Shown piece by piece: positions 25,920 through 35,296 of a stretch of DNA of 64,000 nt. Position 1 is the stretch's first letter. Each line of letters starts with the position of its first letter. The position numbers and the translations under genes were made by a program. The notes under the pieces are model-generated. The model saw only the letters and a program-made list of their open reading frames with translations, did no database searches and was not told the origin of the DNA. Origin of the DNA: Streptomyces spinoverrucosus (lineage in GTDB: Bacteria > Actinomycetota > Actinomycetes > Streptomycetales > Streptomycetaceae); contig NZ_JADPZX010000001.1 of the NCBI RefSeq assembly GCF_015712165.1, positions 3,923,001-3,987,000 of the forward strand. The letters are read 5' to 3'.

Positions 25920-27029
25920 CTACTTGAGGCCGAGCGTCGCGCAGGCGTCCTTGTACTCGGCGGTGCAGATCTCCGACACCTTGTAGATGCCGTCCGCGAC
26001 CACCGTGTCCTTGATGTTCTCCTGGGTCAGCGCCACCACCGACACCAGCTGGGCCGGGATGCCCTTGTCGGTCGGGCTGTCGACCCGGTCGCGGGCGAGG
26101 GCGTCGAACTGGATGTCCTTGCCCTGCACCTTGGCCACGGCCATCTCGGCGGCGGCCTCGGCCTCCTGCGGGTAGGACTTGTAGACGCTCATGTACTGCT
26201 CACCGGCGACGATCCGCTGCACCGCCGCGAGTTCGGCGTCCTGCCCGGTGATCGGCGGCAGCTTGGTCACGCCGGCCGCCTCCAGGGCCTTGACGACGCC
26301 GCCGGCCATGCCGTCGTTGGCGGAGTAGACGGCGGCGATGTTGTCCTTGCCGATCGCCTGGATCGCCTGGGCCATGTTGGCCTCGGCGTTCTCCGGCTTC
26401 CAGTCCTTGGTGTCGAAGGACTGGGCGATCGTCACCTTGCCGTTCAGCTCGGACAGCGCGCCCTGCTTGAACTGCTTGGCGTTCGGGTCGGTGGGCGAGC
26501 CGTTCATCATGACGATCTTGTCGGAGCTGTCGATGTCGCCGCCCAGCGCCTCCAGGAGGGAGCGGCCCTGCACCTCGCCGACGAGTTCGTTGTCGAAGGA
26601 GATGTACGCGTCGATGGGGCCCTCGGCGAGCCGGTCGTAGGCGATGACCGGGATGCCCGCGTCCTTGGCCTTCTTCACCCCGCCGGCGATGGCGTGCGCG
26701 TCGACGGCGTCCAGCAGGATGACGTCGACCTGCTCGTCGATCATCTGCTGCAACTGACTGGCCTGCTTGTTGGCATCCGCGTCGGCGTTGGCGTACTCGA
26801 CCTTGCCCTGGTTCTTGGTGAGCGAGGCCACCCGCTCCTTGATGATCGGGTAGTCGAACTTCTCGTACCGCGTGTTCGCCGTCTCCGGAAGCAGCAGGCC
26901 GACGGTGATGTCGTTGCCCTTGGTGGGGCTCGCGTCGCTGCTGTCGCCCGTCGCCTCCAGCACGCCACAGCCTGCCAGCGACAAGGTCAACGACGAGGCG
27001 ACCACGGATATGGCGATACGACGACGCAT
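25920..27029 (-). CDS. Sugar ABC transporter substrate-binding lipoprotein, xylose-binding (XylF) type
   Basis: 369 residues from ATG at 27029 (MRRRIAISVVASSLTL); a GTG four codons earlier is possible. The lipobox is LSLAGCG, with the modified Cys at residue 21, so it is a membrane-anchored outer-face protein. The periplasmic-binding-protein-1 fold is clear: ITVGLLLPETANTRYEKFDY, VDVILLDAVDAHAIAGGVKK, AGIPVIAYDRLAEG, AAVYSANDGMAGGVVKALE and LPPITGQDAELAAVQRI, the last being typical of D-xylose binders. No permease or ATPase gene lies beside it, so it must work with a transporter encoded elsewhere, or the operon was split. A terminator hairpin follows at 25874. Confidence 0.85.
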   Translation of the reverse strand: MRRRIAISVVASSLTLSLAGCGVLEATGDSSDASPTKGNDITVGLLLPETANTRYEKFDYPIIKERVASLTKNQGKVEYANADADANKQASQLQQMIDEQVDVILLDAVDAHAIAGGVKKAKDAGIPVIAYDRLAEGPIDAYISFDNELVGEVQGRSLLEALGGDIDSSDKIVMMNGSPTDPNAKQFKQGALSELNGKVTIAQSFDTKDWKPENAEANMAQAIQAIGKDNIAAVYSANDGMAGGVVKALEAAGVTKLPPITGQDAELAAVQRIVAGEQYMSVYKSYPQEAEAAAEMAVAKVQGKDIQFDALARDRVDSPTDKGIPAQLVSVVALTQENIKDTVVADGIYKVSEICTAEYKDACATLGLK

Positions 27030-27325
27030 GGAGGAGCCCACTTCTGCTGCTTTCCGTCAGGTGGCCGCGACGCTGCGGCCCGGATGACTGAAAAGCCAAC
27101 GCGTCGGCGCCCCTCAGCGTCAAGGGAAACTACTTAACGAGATGGCAACATCACGTTCCGCTTAGGTCGTGAACACGGGGCGAAACACCCTCCCGAGAGC
27201 CCTTACAAGCCTTCCACGGACGGGGAGTTGGGTCGCACACGCGGGGCCGCACAACCAATCCCTTTCGCCACGAGTCGTGATCACGAGCGTGCTGCGCGCT
27301 CGTTCCGATTCCGACAGAGGACCGA

Positions 27326-29746
27326 ATGAACCCAGCCAGACGCACGACGGCGGCAGCCGCCACGGCCGTCGTGCTCGCCACGGCGGGCGGCCTGCTCACC
27401 GGCGTCGCGGCCCCCGCCTCCGCCGCGGCATCCTGCACCTCCCCTGTCCTCAAACGGCAGTTCTGGGCGAACACCAAGTTCTCCGGCACCCCGAAGCGGA
27501 CCGACTGCGACAGCGTGGTCAGCGAGAACTGGGGTACCAAGGCGCCCGCTTCGGGCCTGCCGAAGGACGGGTTCGCAGTCCGCTGGTCGGTCACCCGGGA
27601 CTTCGGCTCCGGCGGCCCGTTCACCTTCACGGCGTCCGCCCAGGACGGGATACGGGTGTATCTCGACGGCGAGCTCAAGGTGAACCTGTGGAAGAACGTG
27701 TCGAGGACCGTCACGAAGACGGTCAACCTCACCATCTCCAAGGGCTCACACAGCCTGCGCGTCGACTACGTCAACTGGACGGGCGCCGCGAACGTGAAGT
27801 TCGCCTACACGCCCCGGACATCACCGAGCGTCGACAAGGTCAGGCCGCTGACGCCGACCGGCGCGGCCGTCTCGTACGACACCACGACCCGCAAGGCCAA
27901 GGTCACCTGGGCGCGGAACAAGGAGATGGACCTCGCCGGTTACCGCGTCTACCGCCGGCTGAAGACCGGGGGCAGCTGGACGCGGCTGGCCGGTACCACG
28001 GCCACCTCGTACACCGACGCCCCGCCCGCCACCGGGCAGGCCTTCGCCTACCAGGTGCGCGCCCACGACAAGGCGGGCAACGAGTCGAGCGGCAGCGCCG
28101 AACGGTCCGTCACCACCGTCGACAGGACGCCGCCCGCCGCGCCGTTCGTCGAGCAGGACGTCTGCGCGGTCGACGACAAGCTGGCGGGCCCGGAGCTCGT
28201 CACGACGGCCGCGAACCAGGCCGACATCGCCTGGTACCAGGCGCAGCGCAAGGACGCCGCCACCGGTGCGTGGATCACCGTCCACGAGGGCCCGAAGGGC
28301 TTCGTCTGCGACGCCGGGCAGCCGGCCGACGGCAGCAAGGTCACGTACCGCGGTCGGGCCCGGGACGCGGCCGGCAACTGGTCCGCGTACTCCGCCGCCA
28401 CGACGCTCACCCTCTGGGACACGGTTCCGCCGAAGGCCCCCGCGAACCTTCGCATCGCGTACGAGGCGGGCGTACCGCACCTGGTGTGGACGCCGGTCGC
28501 GGACGCGGCGACGTACGAGGTGCTTCAGTACGACCCGGCCACCGGCGCCTATGTGAACGCCCTCGACACCGCCACCACCACCGCGACCGATGTCGTGCCG
28601 CGGCAGAAGGTGGCCCTGGCGGACGAGTACCGGTACGCGGTCCGCGCGACGGACGCCAAGGGCAACGCCTCCGGGCCCGCCGAGGTGACGCTGAGGATGG
28701 CGGACCGGCCCGAGGCGATCGCCCCGTACCGGCTCTACACCCGTTTGGTGTGGCAGAAGGGCGTGGACCTGGCCTGGCGCAGCGCCGACCCCTGGGCCGC
28801 CGACGAGCGGCACCTGCCGACGTATCAGATCGTCCGTACGGACCCCGTGACCGGGCAGAGCACGACCGTGGAGCAGTGCTCCCCGCCGATCACCGGCGAG
28901 GGTCCGCCGGAACCGCCCAACAGCTACACGTACGGCTCGGCGGACGCGCACGACCCCTCCTACGCGGGGGCCACCGAGGTCATCCACTCGCACTGTCTGG
29001 AAGGCACCGGTGCCTCCGAGACCACGTACGAGTACCGGATCGTCGTGGTCGACCGCTACGGGCACCGCTCCCGGCCGAGCGAGCCGGTCACCGCCACCAC
29101 CGACGACACCCGGCGCCCCGCCCCGGTCACCGACCTGGCGGCCGAGGTCGTTCCGATGGGCGTCCGCCTCACCTGGAACCCCCCGGCCGACGACGACGTC
29201 ATGGGCTACTACGTCTGGCAGGGCACCACCGACCCGGACACGGGCGAGACGGTGTGGAAGAAGAACTGCGTGACGAGCGACTCGCCGGCCGGGACCGAGA
29301 TCCTCTGCCCGACGCTGCCGGACGGACGCGAGCACGTCTACCGGGTGGCCGCCACCGACCGCGAGTACTCGCACGAGGGGCCCGAGTTCTTCCATACGGC
29401 CGAGATCTCGGTCGCCCTCCCCGACACCCGCCCGCCGGGCTGGACCGGCACCGAGGTGCACACGGACCAGTACCCGGAGCTCTCCGTCCGCTGCGGCGAC
29501 ATCCTCTTCGACCCGCCGTGCGAGAACTGGACCGACTACCGCTACGAGCGGTGGGACCCGGCCACCGCCTCGTGGACCACACTCGCCACGGGCAAGGTCG
29601 ACGCCCCGGAGTCCTACATGGACAACACGGTGCACGACGACGTGCTCGGCCTGTACTACTACCGGGCCGTGTACAGCGACGGCCCCGCCGGCAACGAGAA
29701 GGTCATGTGGGAGCGGGCGTACGGCATCTGGGAGAGCTGGCTCTGA
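27326..29746 (+). CDS. Large secreted PA14 / fibronectin type III protein
   Basis: 806 residues with a Sec signal peptide (RRTTAAAATAVVLATAGGLL, cleaved near ASAAA at about 35). Residues 38-165 form a PA14-like domain: FWANTKFSGTPKRTDCDSV, DGFAVRWSVTRDF, SAQDGIRVYLDGELKVNLW. Five or six FN3-like modules follow, recognisable by DLAGYRVYRRLKTGGSWTRL, QAFAYQVRAHDKAGNESSGS, YEVLQYDPATGAYV, VRLTWNPPADDDVMGYYVW and others. No catalytic domain is evident, so it is probably an extracellular binding or matrix protein. It is divergent from the sugar-binding protein and ends in a 15-bp terminator shared with hspR. Eight or so cysteines are scattered in the C-terminal modules. Confidence 0.85.
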   Translation: MNPARRTTAAAATAVVLATAGGLLTGVAAPASAAASCTSPVLKRQFWANTKFSGTPKRTDCDSVVSENWGTKAPASGLPKDGFAVRWSVTRDFGSGGPFTFTASAQDGIRVYLDGELKVNLWKNVSRTVTKTVNLTISKGSHSLRVDYVNWTGAANVKFAYTPRTSPSVDKVRPLTPTGAAVSYDTTTRKAKVTWARNKEMDLAGYRVYRRLKTGGSWTRLAGTTATSYTDAPPATGQAFAYQVRAHDKAGNESSGSAERSVTTVDRTPPAAPFVEQDVCAVDDKLAGPELVTTAANQADIAWYQAQRKDAATGAWITVHEGPKGFVCDAGQPADGSKVTYRGRARDAAGNWSAYSAATTLTLWDTVPPKAPANLRIAYEAGVPHLVWTPVADAATYEVLQYDPATGAYVNALDTATTTATDVVPRQKVALADEYRYAVRATDAKGNASGPAEVTLRMADRPEAIAPYRLYTRLVWQKGVDLAWRSADPWAADERHLPTYQIVRTDPVTGQSTTVEQCSPPITGEGPPEPPNSYTYGSADAHDPSYAGATEVIHSHCLEGTGASETTYEYRIVVVDRYGHRSRPSEPVTATTDDTRRPAPVTDLAAEVVPMGVRLTWNPPADDDVMGYYVWQGTTDPDTGETVWKKNCVTSDSPAGTEILCPTLPDGREHVYRVAATDREYSHEGPEFFHTAEISVALPDTRPPGWTGTEVHTDQYPELSVRCGDILFDPPCENWTDYRYERWDPATASWTTLATGKVDAPESYMDNTVHDDVLGLYYYRAVYSDGPAGNEKVMWERAYGIWESWL

Positions 29747-29758
29747 CCCGACATGGCA

Positions 29759-29792
29759 GGGGCCCGGAGGTTCGGGTGAACCTCCGGGCCCC
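29759..29792. terminator. 15-bp bidirectional terminator
   Basis: GGGGCCCGGAGGTTC and its exact complement enclose GGGT. It lies between the convergent FN3 gene and hspR. Confidence 0.9.
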
Positions 29793-29809
29793 TTCACATG
29801 TGCGCCTGA

Positions 29810-30277
29810 CTAGGAGTCCTTTGCCTTCTTCGGCCGCCACACCACCAGCGCGCTCGTCTGCTGCACCTCCTGGTACGGCACCAGGTCGCGTCGGTAGGAG
29901 GCGTGCACGGCGGCCTCGCGCTGCTGCATCGCCGCCGCCGCGCCGTCCAGCGCGGCCTGGAGCTCCGCGACGCGGGACTGCAGGGCCGCGACCTGGTTCT
30001 CCAGTTCGATGATGCGTTTGATGCCGGCCAGGTTGATGCCCTCGTCCTGCGACAGCTGCTGCACCTGGCGGAGCAGCTCGATGTCACGGGCCGAGTAGCG
30101 GCGGCCGCGGCCGGCCGTGCGGTCCGGAGACACCAGGCCCAGGCGGTCGTACTGGCGCAGTGTCTGCGGGTGCAGGCCGGACAGCTGGGCCGCCACCGAG
30201 ATGACGTAGACCGGGGTCTCCTCGGTCAGTTCATACGGGTTGCGTCGACGGCCGTTGGTGTCCATGGCTTGACTCAT
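29810..30277 (-). CDS. hspR: HspR, MerR-type repressor of the heat-shock operon
   Basis: 155 residues from ATG at 30277, supported by AAGGGAGC just upstream and the ATGA overlap with dnaJ; an ATG four codons later is the alternative. MerR-like winged helix: YVISVAAQLSGLHPQTLRQY, RLGLVSPDRTAGRGRRYSAR, DIELLRQVQQLSQDEGINLA, followed by a dimerising coiled coil (IKRIIELENQVAALQSRVAE). Binds HAIR sequences and represses dnaK and clpB, with DnaK as co-repressor in Streptomyces. As the last gene of the dnaK operon it closes an autoregulatory loop. HAIR sites lie before both dnaK and clpB in this window. Confidence 0.96.
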   Translation of the reverse strand: MSQAMDTNGRRRNPYELTEETPVYVISVAAQLSGLHPQTLRQYDRLGLVSPDRTAGRGRRYSARDIELLRQVQQLSQDEGINLAGIKRIIELENQVAALQSRVAELQAALDGAAAAMQQREAAVHASYRRDLVPYQEVQQTSALVVWRPKKAKDS

Positions 30278-31449
30278 GCTCCCTTCGCGGCCTGGAACAG
30301 CTCCGCCCGCGGATCCTCGCCCGCGGTCGCCTCGCGATACGCCTCCAGCGCGTCACGAGCCTTCCCCGTCAGGTCCTTCGGGACACTCACCTCGACGGTG
30401 ACCAGCAGATCGCCGCGGGTGCCGTCCTTGCGGACCGCGCCCTTGCCCCGCGCTCGCATCGTACGGCCGTTCGGCGTGCCCGGCGGCAGCTTCAGCGTGA
30501 CCGAGGGACCACCGAGGGTCGGCACCTTGACCTCGCCGCCGAGGGCCGCCTCGGTGAACGTCACCGGGACGGTGACGGTGAGGTTGTCGCCCTTGCGGCC
30601 GAAGACCGGGTGCTCCTTGACGTGCACGACCACGTACAGGTCGCCCGCCGGGCCGCCCCGCTCACCGGGCGCGCCCTTGCCGCGCAGGCGGATGCGCTGC
30701 CCGTCCGACACCCCGGCCGGGATGCGCACCTGCATGGTGCGGGACGATTTGGCGCGTCCGCTGCCCTTGCAGACCTCGCAGGGGTTCTCCGCGATCAGGC
30801 CGCGGCCCTTGCAGTCCGGGCACGGGTCAGTGAGGGAGAAGCCGCCGCCGGAGCCGCGCGCCACCTGCCCGGTGCCGACGCACGTCGGGCACACGCGCGG
30901 TGTGCCGTTGGCGTCGCCGGTGCCGGAGCAGGCCTTGCACGGCGCCTGCGAGGACATCCTGAGCGGGACGGTCGCGCCCTCGATCGCCTCGGTGAAGCTG
31001 AGGGTGACCTCGGACTCGATGTCCTGGCCGCGCCGCGGCTGGGTCCGGGTGCCGGTCGCGCCGCCCCGGTTGAACAGGCCCCCGAAGACGTCACCGAGTC
31101 CGCCGCCGAAGCCGCCGGCCCCCTGGCCCTGGGTGCCGCCTCCGAAGAGGTCGCCCAGGTCGAAGTTGAACGAGCCGCCGCCGGCGCCGGGGCCCGGACG
31201 GAAGCCGCCGTTGCCGAACAGGGCGCGGGCCTCGTCGTACTCCTTGCGCTTCTTGGGGTCGCCGAGGACGTCGTTCGCCTCGGAGATCTCCTTGAAGCGT
31301 TCCTCGGCCTTGACGTTGCCCTTGTTGGCGTCCGGGTGGTACTCGCGGGCGAGCTTGCGGTACGCCTTCTTGATCTCGGCCTCGGTGGCGTCCTTGGGGA
31401 CGCCGAGGACCTTGTAGAAGTCCTTCTCGATGAAGTCCTTGGTGCTCAT
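30274..31449 (-). CDS. dnaJ: DnaJ (Hsp40) co-chaperone
   Basis: 391 residues. J domain with the HPD motif (KLAREYHPDANKG), Gly/Phe-rich linker (RPGPGAGGGSFNFDLGDLFG), then four zinc-binding CxxCxGxG repeats (CKACSGTG, CPTCVGTG, CPDCKGRG, CEVCKGSG) and a C-terminal substrate-binding region. Stimulates the DnaK ATPase and delivers clients. Third gene of the operon; 33 bases after grpE, and its stop overlaps hspR. Confidence 0.97.
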   Translation of the reverse strand: MSTKDFIEKDFYKVLGVPKDATEAEIKKAYRKLAREYHPDANKGNVKAEERFKEISEANDVLGDPKKRKEYDEARALFGNGGFRPGPGAGGGSFNFDLGDLFGGGTQGQGAGGFGGGLGDVFGGLFNRGGATGTRTQPRRGQDIESEVTLSFTEAIEGATVPLRMSSQAPCKACSGTGDANGTPRVCPTCVGTGQVARGSGGGFSLTDPCPDCKGRGLIAENPCEVCKGSGRAKSSRTMQVRIPAGVSDGQRIRLRGKGAPGERGGPAGDLYVVVHVKEHPVFGRKGDNLTVTVPVTFTEAALGGEVKVPTLGGPSVTLKLPPGTPNGRTMRARGKGAVRKDGTRGDLLVTVEVSVPKDLTGKARDALEAYREATAGEDPRAELFQAAKGA

Positions 31450-31482
31450 CCTCGACGTCCCTCCTTCCTCATCCGTTCAACG

Positions 31483-32133
31483 TCAGCCCTCGTCCGGGCC
31501 ACCGTTCTCCTTGTCGTCGGCCTTCGTCTCGCTCTCCTCGGCGGGCTTCACGGTCTGCGCGCCCGGCTGGGGCTCGGCGACGGCCACCCGCGCGGGGCGG
31601 ATGGTGCGCTCGCCGATGCGATACCCCGGCTGGAGGATCGCGACGCAGGTCGTCTCCGTGACGTCCGGCGCGTACGAGTGCATCAGGGCCTCGTGGATCG
31701 TCGGGTCGAAGGGCTCGCCCTCCTTGCCGAACTGCTGCAGGCCCATCTTGGCCGCCACGGTCTCCAGCGACTCGCCGACGGACTTGAAGCCGCCGACCAG
31801 CTCGCCGTGCTCCCGGGCCCGCCCGATGTCGTCGAGCACCGGCAGCAGCTCGGTCAGGAGGTTCGCGACGGCGATCTCCTTGACCGTGATGCGGTCCCGC
31901 TCGACGCGGCGGCGGTAGTTCTGGAACTCGGCCTGCAGCCGCTGGAGGTCCGCCGTGCGCTCACCGAGCGCCGTACGCACCTGGTCCAGCTCTGCCACCA
32001 GGCCGGCGTTCTGGTTCACGTCCCCTGCCGTGGCCGCCCCCTCCTCCGGGGCGGCCTGCGGCTCGGCGTCGTCAGGAGTGGCGCCGGAGGGGACGTCGGG
32101 CTTCTCCTCGAAGCCCGGGGTCTCCTCCGTCAC
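31483..32133 (-). CDS. grpE: GrpE nucleotide-exchange factor
   Basis: 216 residues. Acidic disordered head (residues 1-50, rich in Glu, Ala and Pro), long helix with [20 protein letters not shown], the GrpE dimerisation signature, then the beta domain ending [20 protein letters not shown]. Releases ADP from DnaK. Start overlaps the dnaK stop (ATGA), so translation is coupled. Confidence 0.96.
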   Translation of the reverse strand: MTEETPGFEEKPDVPSGATPDDAEPQAAPEEGAATAGDVNQNAGLVAELDQVRTALGERTADLQRLQAEFQNYRRRVERDRITVKEIAVANLLTELLPVLDDIGRAREHGELVGGFKSVGESLETVAAKMGLQQFGKEGEPFDPTIHEALMHSYAPDVTETTCVAILQPGYRIGERTIRPARVAVAEPQPGAQTVKPAEESETKADDKENGGPDEG

Positions 32134-33968
32134 GCGGCACCGTCCTTGCGCTCGTCGTCCACGATCTCGGCGTCGACCACGTCGTCGTCGGCCTTGGGCT
32201 GCTCGGAGGCGCCGCCCGCGGCCGCCTGGGACGCCTGGGCGTCGGCGTACATGGCCTGGCCGAGCTTCTGGGACACGGCCGCGACCTTCTCGGTGGCCGT
32301 GCGGATCTCGGCGGTGTCCTCGCCCTTGAGCTTCTCCTTGAGCTCCTCGACCGCGGCCTCGACCTCGGTCTTGATCTCGCCGGGGACCTTGTCCTCGTTG
32401 TCCTTGAGGAACTTCTCCGTCTGGTAGACGAGCTGCTCGCCCTGGTTGCGGGTCTCGGCGGCCTCGCGGCGGCGGTGGTCCTCCTCCGCGTACTGCTCGG
32501 CCTCCTGGCGCATCCGGTCGACCTCGTCCTTCGGCAGCGAGGAGCCGCCGGTGACGGTCATCTTCTGCTCCTTGCCCGTGCCGAGGTCCTTCGCCGTGAC
32601 GTGCATGATGCCGTTGGCGTCGATGTCGAAGGAGACCTCGATCTGCGGGACGCCGCGCGGCGCCGGGGGCAGACCGGTCAGCTCGAACATGCCGAGCTTC
32701 TTGTTGTAGGCCGCGATCTCGCGCTCGCCCTGGTAGACCTGGATCTGCACCGACGGCTGGTTGTCCTCGGCCGTGGTGAAGATCTCCGAACGCTTCGTCG
32801 GGATCGTGGTATTGCGCTCGATCAGCTTGGTCATGATGCCGCCCTTGGTCTCGATACCGAGGGACAGCGGGGTGACGTCGAGCAGCAGGACGTCCTTGAC
32901 CTCGCCCTTGAGGACACCGGCCTGGAGCGAGGCGCCGATGGCGACGACCTCGTCCGGGTTCACACCCTTGTTGGCCTCCTTGCCGCCGGTCAGCTCCTTG
33001 ACGAGCTCGGCGACGGCGGGCATACGGGTGGAGCCACCGACGAGGACGACGTGGTCGATCTCGTTGATGGAGACGCCGGCGTCCTTCATGACGTTGAAGA
33101 ACGGGGTCTTGCAGCGCTCCAGCAGGTCAGCGGTGAGCTGCTGGAACTGGGCGCGGGTGAGCTTCTCGTCGAGGTGCAGGGGGCCCTCGGCGGACGCCGT
33201 GATGTACGGCAGGTTGATCGAGGTCTCGGTGGACGAGGACAGCTCGATCTTCGCCTTCTCGGCGGCCTCGCGCAGGCGCTGCAGCGCCATCTTGTCCTTG
33301 CTCAGGTCCACGCCGTGGCCGGACTGGAACTGCTTGACCAGGTAGTCGACGACGCGCTGGTCCCAGTCGTCACCACCGAGGTGGTTGTCACCGTTGGTGG
33401 CCTTCACCTCGACGACGCCGTCGCCGATCTCCAGCAGCGAGACGTCGAACGTACCGCCACCGAGGTCGAAGACCAGGATGGTCTGGTCGTCCTTGTCGAG
33501 GCCGTACGCCAGGGCGGCGGCGGTCGGCTCGTTGACGATGCGGAGCACGTTCAGACCGGCGATCTCGCCGGCCTCCTTGGTGGCCTGACGCTCGGCGTCG
33601 TTGAAGTACGCCGGGACCGTGATGACCGCGTCGGTGACCTTCTCGCCCAGGTAGGCCTCGGCGTCCCGCTTCAGCTTCTGCAGCACGAAGGCGCTGATCT
33701 GCTGCGGGTTGAAGGGCTTGCCGTCGAGCTCGATCTTCCAGTCGGTGCCCATGTGGCGCTTGACCGACCGGATGGTCCTGTCGACGTTGGTCACGGCCTG
33801 ACGCTTGGCCACCTCGCCGACCAGCACCTCGCCGTTCTTGGCGAAGGCGACGACGGACGGCGTGGTCCTGGCGCCCTCGGCGTTGGTGATGACGGTGGGC
33901 TCGCCGCCCTCCAGAACGCTGACGACGGAGTTAGTCGTGCCCAGGTCGATGCCGACCGCACGTGCCAT
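32130..33968 (-). CDS. dnaK: DnaK (Hsp70) chaperone
   Basis: 612 residues from ATG at 33968, with GGAGGAATCAACC upstream; an in-frame start 13 codons earlier lies inside the operator region and is unlikely. [16 protein letters not shown] phosphate-1 loop, [14 protein letters not shown] phosphate-2, [12 protein letters not shown], linker [17 protein letters not shown], and an acidic C-terminal tail. Lacks the insert of Gram-negative DnaK, as usual for actinobacteria. ATP-dependent folding chaperone, first gene of the operon dnaK-grpE-dnaJ-hspR. Two HAIR operators upstream (33988 and 34040) show HspR control. Confidence 0.98.
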   Translation of the reverse strand: MARAVGIDLGTTNSVVSVLEGGEPTVITNAEGARTTPSVVAFAKNGEVLVGEVAKRQAVTNVDRTIRSVKRHMGTDWKIELDGKPFNPQQISAFVLQKLKRDAEAYLGEKVTDAVITVPAYFNDAERQATKEAGEIAGLNVLRIVNEPTAAALAYGLDKDDQTILVFDLGGGTFDVSLLEIGDGVVEVKATNGDNHLGGDDWDQRVVDYLVKQFQSGHGVDLSKDKMALQRLREAAEKAKIELSSSTETSINLPYITASAEGPLHLDEKLTRAQFQQLTADLLERCKTPFFNVMKDAGVSINEIDHVVLVGGSTRMPAVAELVKELTGGKEANKGVNPDEVVAIGASLQAGVLKGEVKDVLLLDVTPLSLGIETKGGIMTKLIERNTTIPTKRSEIFTTAEDNQPSVQIQVYQGEREIAAYNKKLGMFELTGLPPAPRGVPQIEVSFDIDANGIMHVTAKDLGTGKEQKMTVTGGSSLPKDEVDRMRQEAEQYAEEDHRRREAAETRNQGEQLVYQTEKFLKDNEDKVPGEIKTEVEAAVEELKEKLKGEDTAEIRTATEKVAAVSQKLGQAMYADAQASQAAAGGASEQPKADDDVVDAEIVDDERKDGAA

Positions 33969-33987
33969 GGTTGATTCCTCCAGCTGA

Positions 33988-34008
33988 CTTGAGTGGAACA
34001 GGCTCAAG
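33988..34008. promoter_or_regulatory. HAIR operator 1, dnaK promoter
   Basis: CTTGAGT-GGAACAG-GCTCAAG: one mismatch from CTTGAGT-N7-ACTCAAG. It lies 20 bases upstream of the dnaK start codon. Confidence 0.9.
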
Positions 34009-34039
34009 TGTGCACGACGGCCGGGGCGGGGTCAACAGA

Positions 34040-34060
34040 CCTGAGTCGGTGAGACTCAAC
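34040..34060. promoter_or_regulatory. HAIR operator 2, dnaK promoter
   Basis: CCTGAGT-CGGTGAG-ACTCAAC: two mismatches from consensus, 31 bases beyond operator 1. Pairs of HAIR sites are expected before dnaK. It ends three bases before the stop of the upstream gene. Confidence 0.8.
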
Positions 34061-34062
34061 TC

Positions 34063-35091
34063 TTATCCGTTCCTTACACGCAAGTGCCCTGTGACCTGCA
34101 AAGACGCAGGAGCGTGCGTGGAGGTTGCCGTCAGCGGGCCGCGCTTTTTCACCCGTAGCAGTGCTCCTACGAGGATCAGCGCGGCGCCCGCCACCCCGAG
34201 CACGGCACCGCCGTCGGCCCACCCGGCGTGCACCAGGACGCCGACGAGCACCCCACCGAAGGCGAGGGCGCCGAGGACGACGGTCACGCCCTGCGGGGTG
34301 AGCCCCAGTCGGCGCAGCCGGTGCGCGAGATGATCGGGCCCGGGCCGCCCGGTGAACCGCCGCACCAGCACCACGAGCAGGACGTCGGCGCTCACCACGG
34401 CGGTGAACGCGAACAGCACGCCCACGGAATCCCCGGGCGCGTACCCCGCACGGGTCAGCACAACCGCGGCGGCGAGCACGAACCCGGTGAACAGCGACCC
34501 GCACGCGCCGAGCGCGATCCGCGCCGGATGCCAGTTGTGCATCAGGAACCCGGTCAGCGCGGCCGCCAGCACGCTCAGCAGCACCGCGAGCCCGTCCATC
34601 ACCGCGACCGCCGCGCACACCCCGACTCCGAAGGCGGTCACCACCCCGACGGTCCCCACCAGCGCGTCCGCGTGGTCCAGCGCCCGGAAGGCCACGGCGA
34701 CGGCGGCGATCCACCCGACGGCCACCACCCCACCGGCCACGCCGACCTCCTCGTACGGCACGACACAGGCCGCCGCCACGGCCGTACCGCACAGCAGCAC
34801 CCGGGCCCGCAGCCGCCACACGTCCGCCACCAGCCCCAGGACGGCGACGGCGGCGGCCGTGATCAGCAGCCTGCGCACGCCGGAACCGAGCGGGGCGACG
34901 CCGGTCCACTCGCCGGCGCCCGCGACGGCGAGGGTGGTGAGCACCACGGCCACCCCGCCGAGCAGCGGGACGGGACGGTTGCGGCGCCGCCGGTCGATCA
35001 GGCCGAGGCGCAGCGCGGGGCCGCGGAGCAGGGCCGTGAGCAGCGAGGCGAAGAAGAGGGCCGCGACGGCGGCGGCGATGCCGTAGAGCAC
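34063..35091 (-). CDS. WecA/MraY-like membrane protein with degenerate active site
   Basis: 342 residues with about ten hydrophobic helices (first LYGIAAAVAALFFASLLTAL). Order of parts follows the polyprenyl-phosphate sugar-1-phosphate transferase family. RPVPLLGGVAVVL matches the first loop, and GPDHLAHRLRRLGLTPQG the last (family xxHLHHRL). MHNWHPARIALGACGSLFTG aligns with the family F-P-A-x-I-F-M-G-D-S-G-S-L, but the aspartate is replaced by alanine or cysteine. The DD motif after the third helix appears only as LVADVWRLRAR, and the N-x-x-D-G-x-D-G-L-A motif is replaced by ALDHADALVGTV. The catalytic Mg site is therefore missing. It may be an inactive relative. Its stop lies next to the dnaK operator. 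Confidence 0.7.
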   Translation of the reverse strand: MLYGIAAAVAALFFASLLTALLRGPALRLGLIDRRRRNRPVPLLGGVAVVLTTLAVAGAGEWTGVAPLGSGVRRLLITAAAVAVLGLVADVWRLRARVLLCGTAVAAACVVPYEEVGVAGGVVAVGWIAAVAVAFRALDHADALVGTVGVVTAFGVGVCAAVAVMDGLAVLLSVLAAALTGFLMHNWHPARIALGACGSLFTGFVLAAAVVLTRAGYAPGDSVGVLFAFTAVVSADVLLVVLVRRFTGRPGPDHLAHRLRRLGLTPQGVTVVLGALAFGGVLVGVLVHAGWADGGAVLGVAGAALILVGALLRVKKRGPLTATSTHAPASLQVTGHLRVRNG

Positions 35092-35253
35092 GCTCTTAAA
35101 TTAGGTGCGAATCTATCAATTTGGTACGAATAACACGTTCAGTTCGTCAGGTAAAGCGTCCGGTTCGTGAGGCGACCCTCAGCGACCCAGATCACCCCAT
35201 GCCTGGCTACAGTGCGACGAGGGATGCGGGTAGTCTCAGACGGACTGGGTAAG

Positions 35254-35267
35254 TTACCGCTTAGTAA
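35254..35267. promoter_or_regulatory. Possible TetR/FadR-type operator before the EtfD-like gene
   Basis: TTAC-CGCTTA-GTAA, an inverted repeat in an A+T-rich stretch 30 bases before the gene. Similar TTAC...GTAA palindromes are seen before fatty-acid oxidation genes, so the match is suggestive only. Confidence 0.3.
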
Positions 35268-35296
35268 TCTCCCTCGCAGGCCCGAGGAGCCCCCAA

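Noticed and set aside
32475..33974. A 499-codon plus-strand open frame opposite dnaK, and similar long ones opposite clpB, fba and the EtfD-like gene
   Set aside because: They are mirror frames of strongly conserved genes in GC-rich DNA; their products are rich in Arg, Gly, Val and Leu with no domains.
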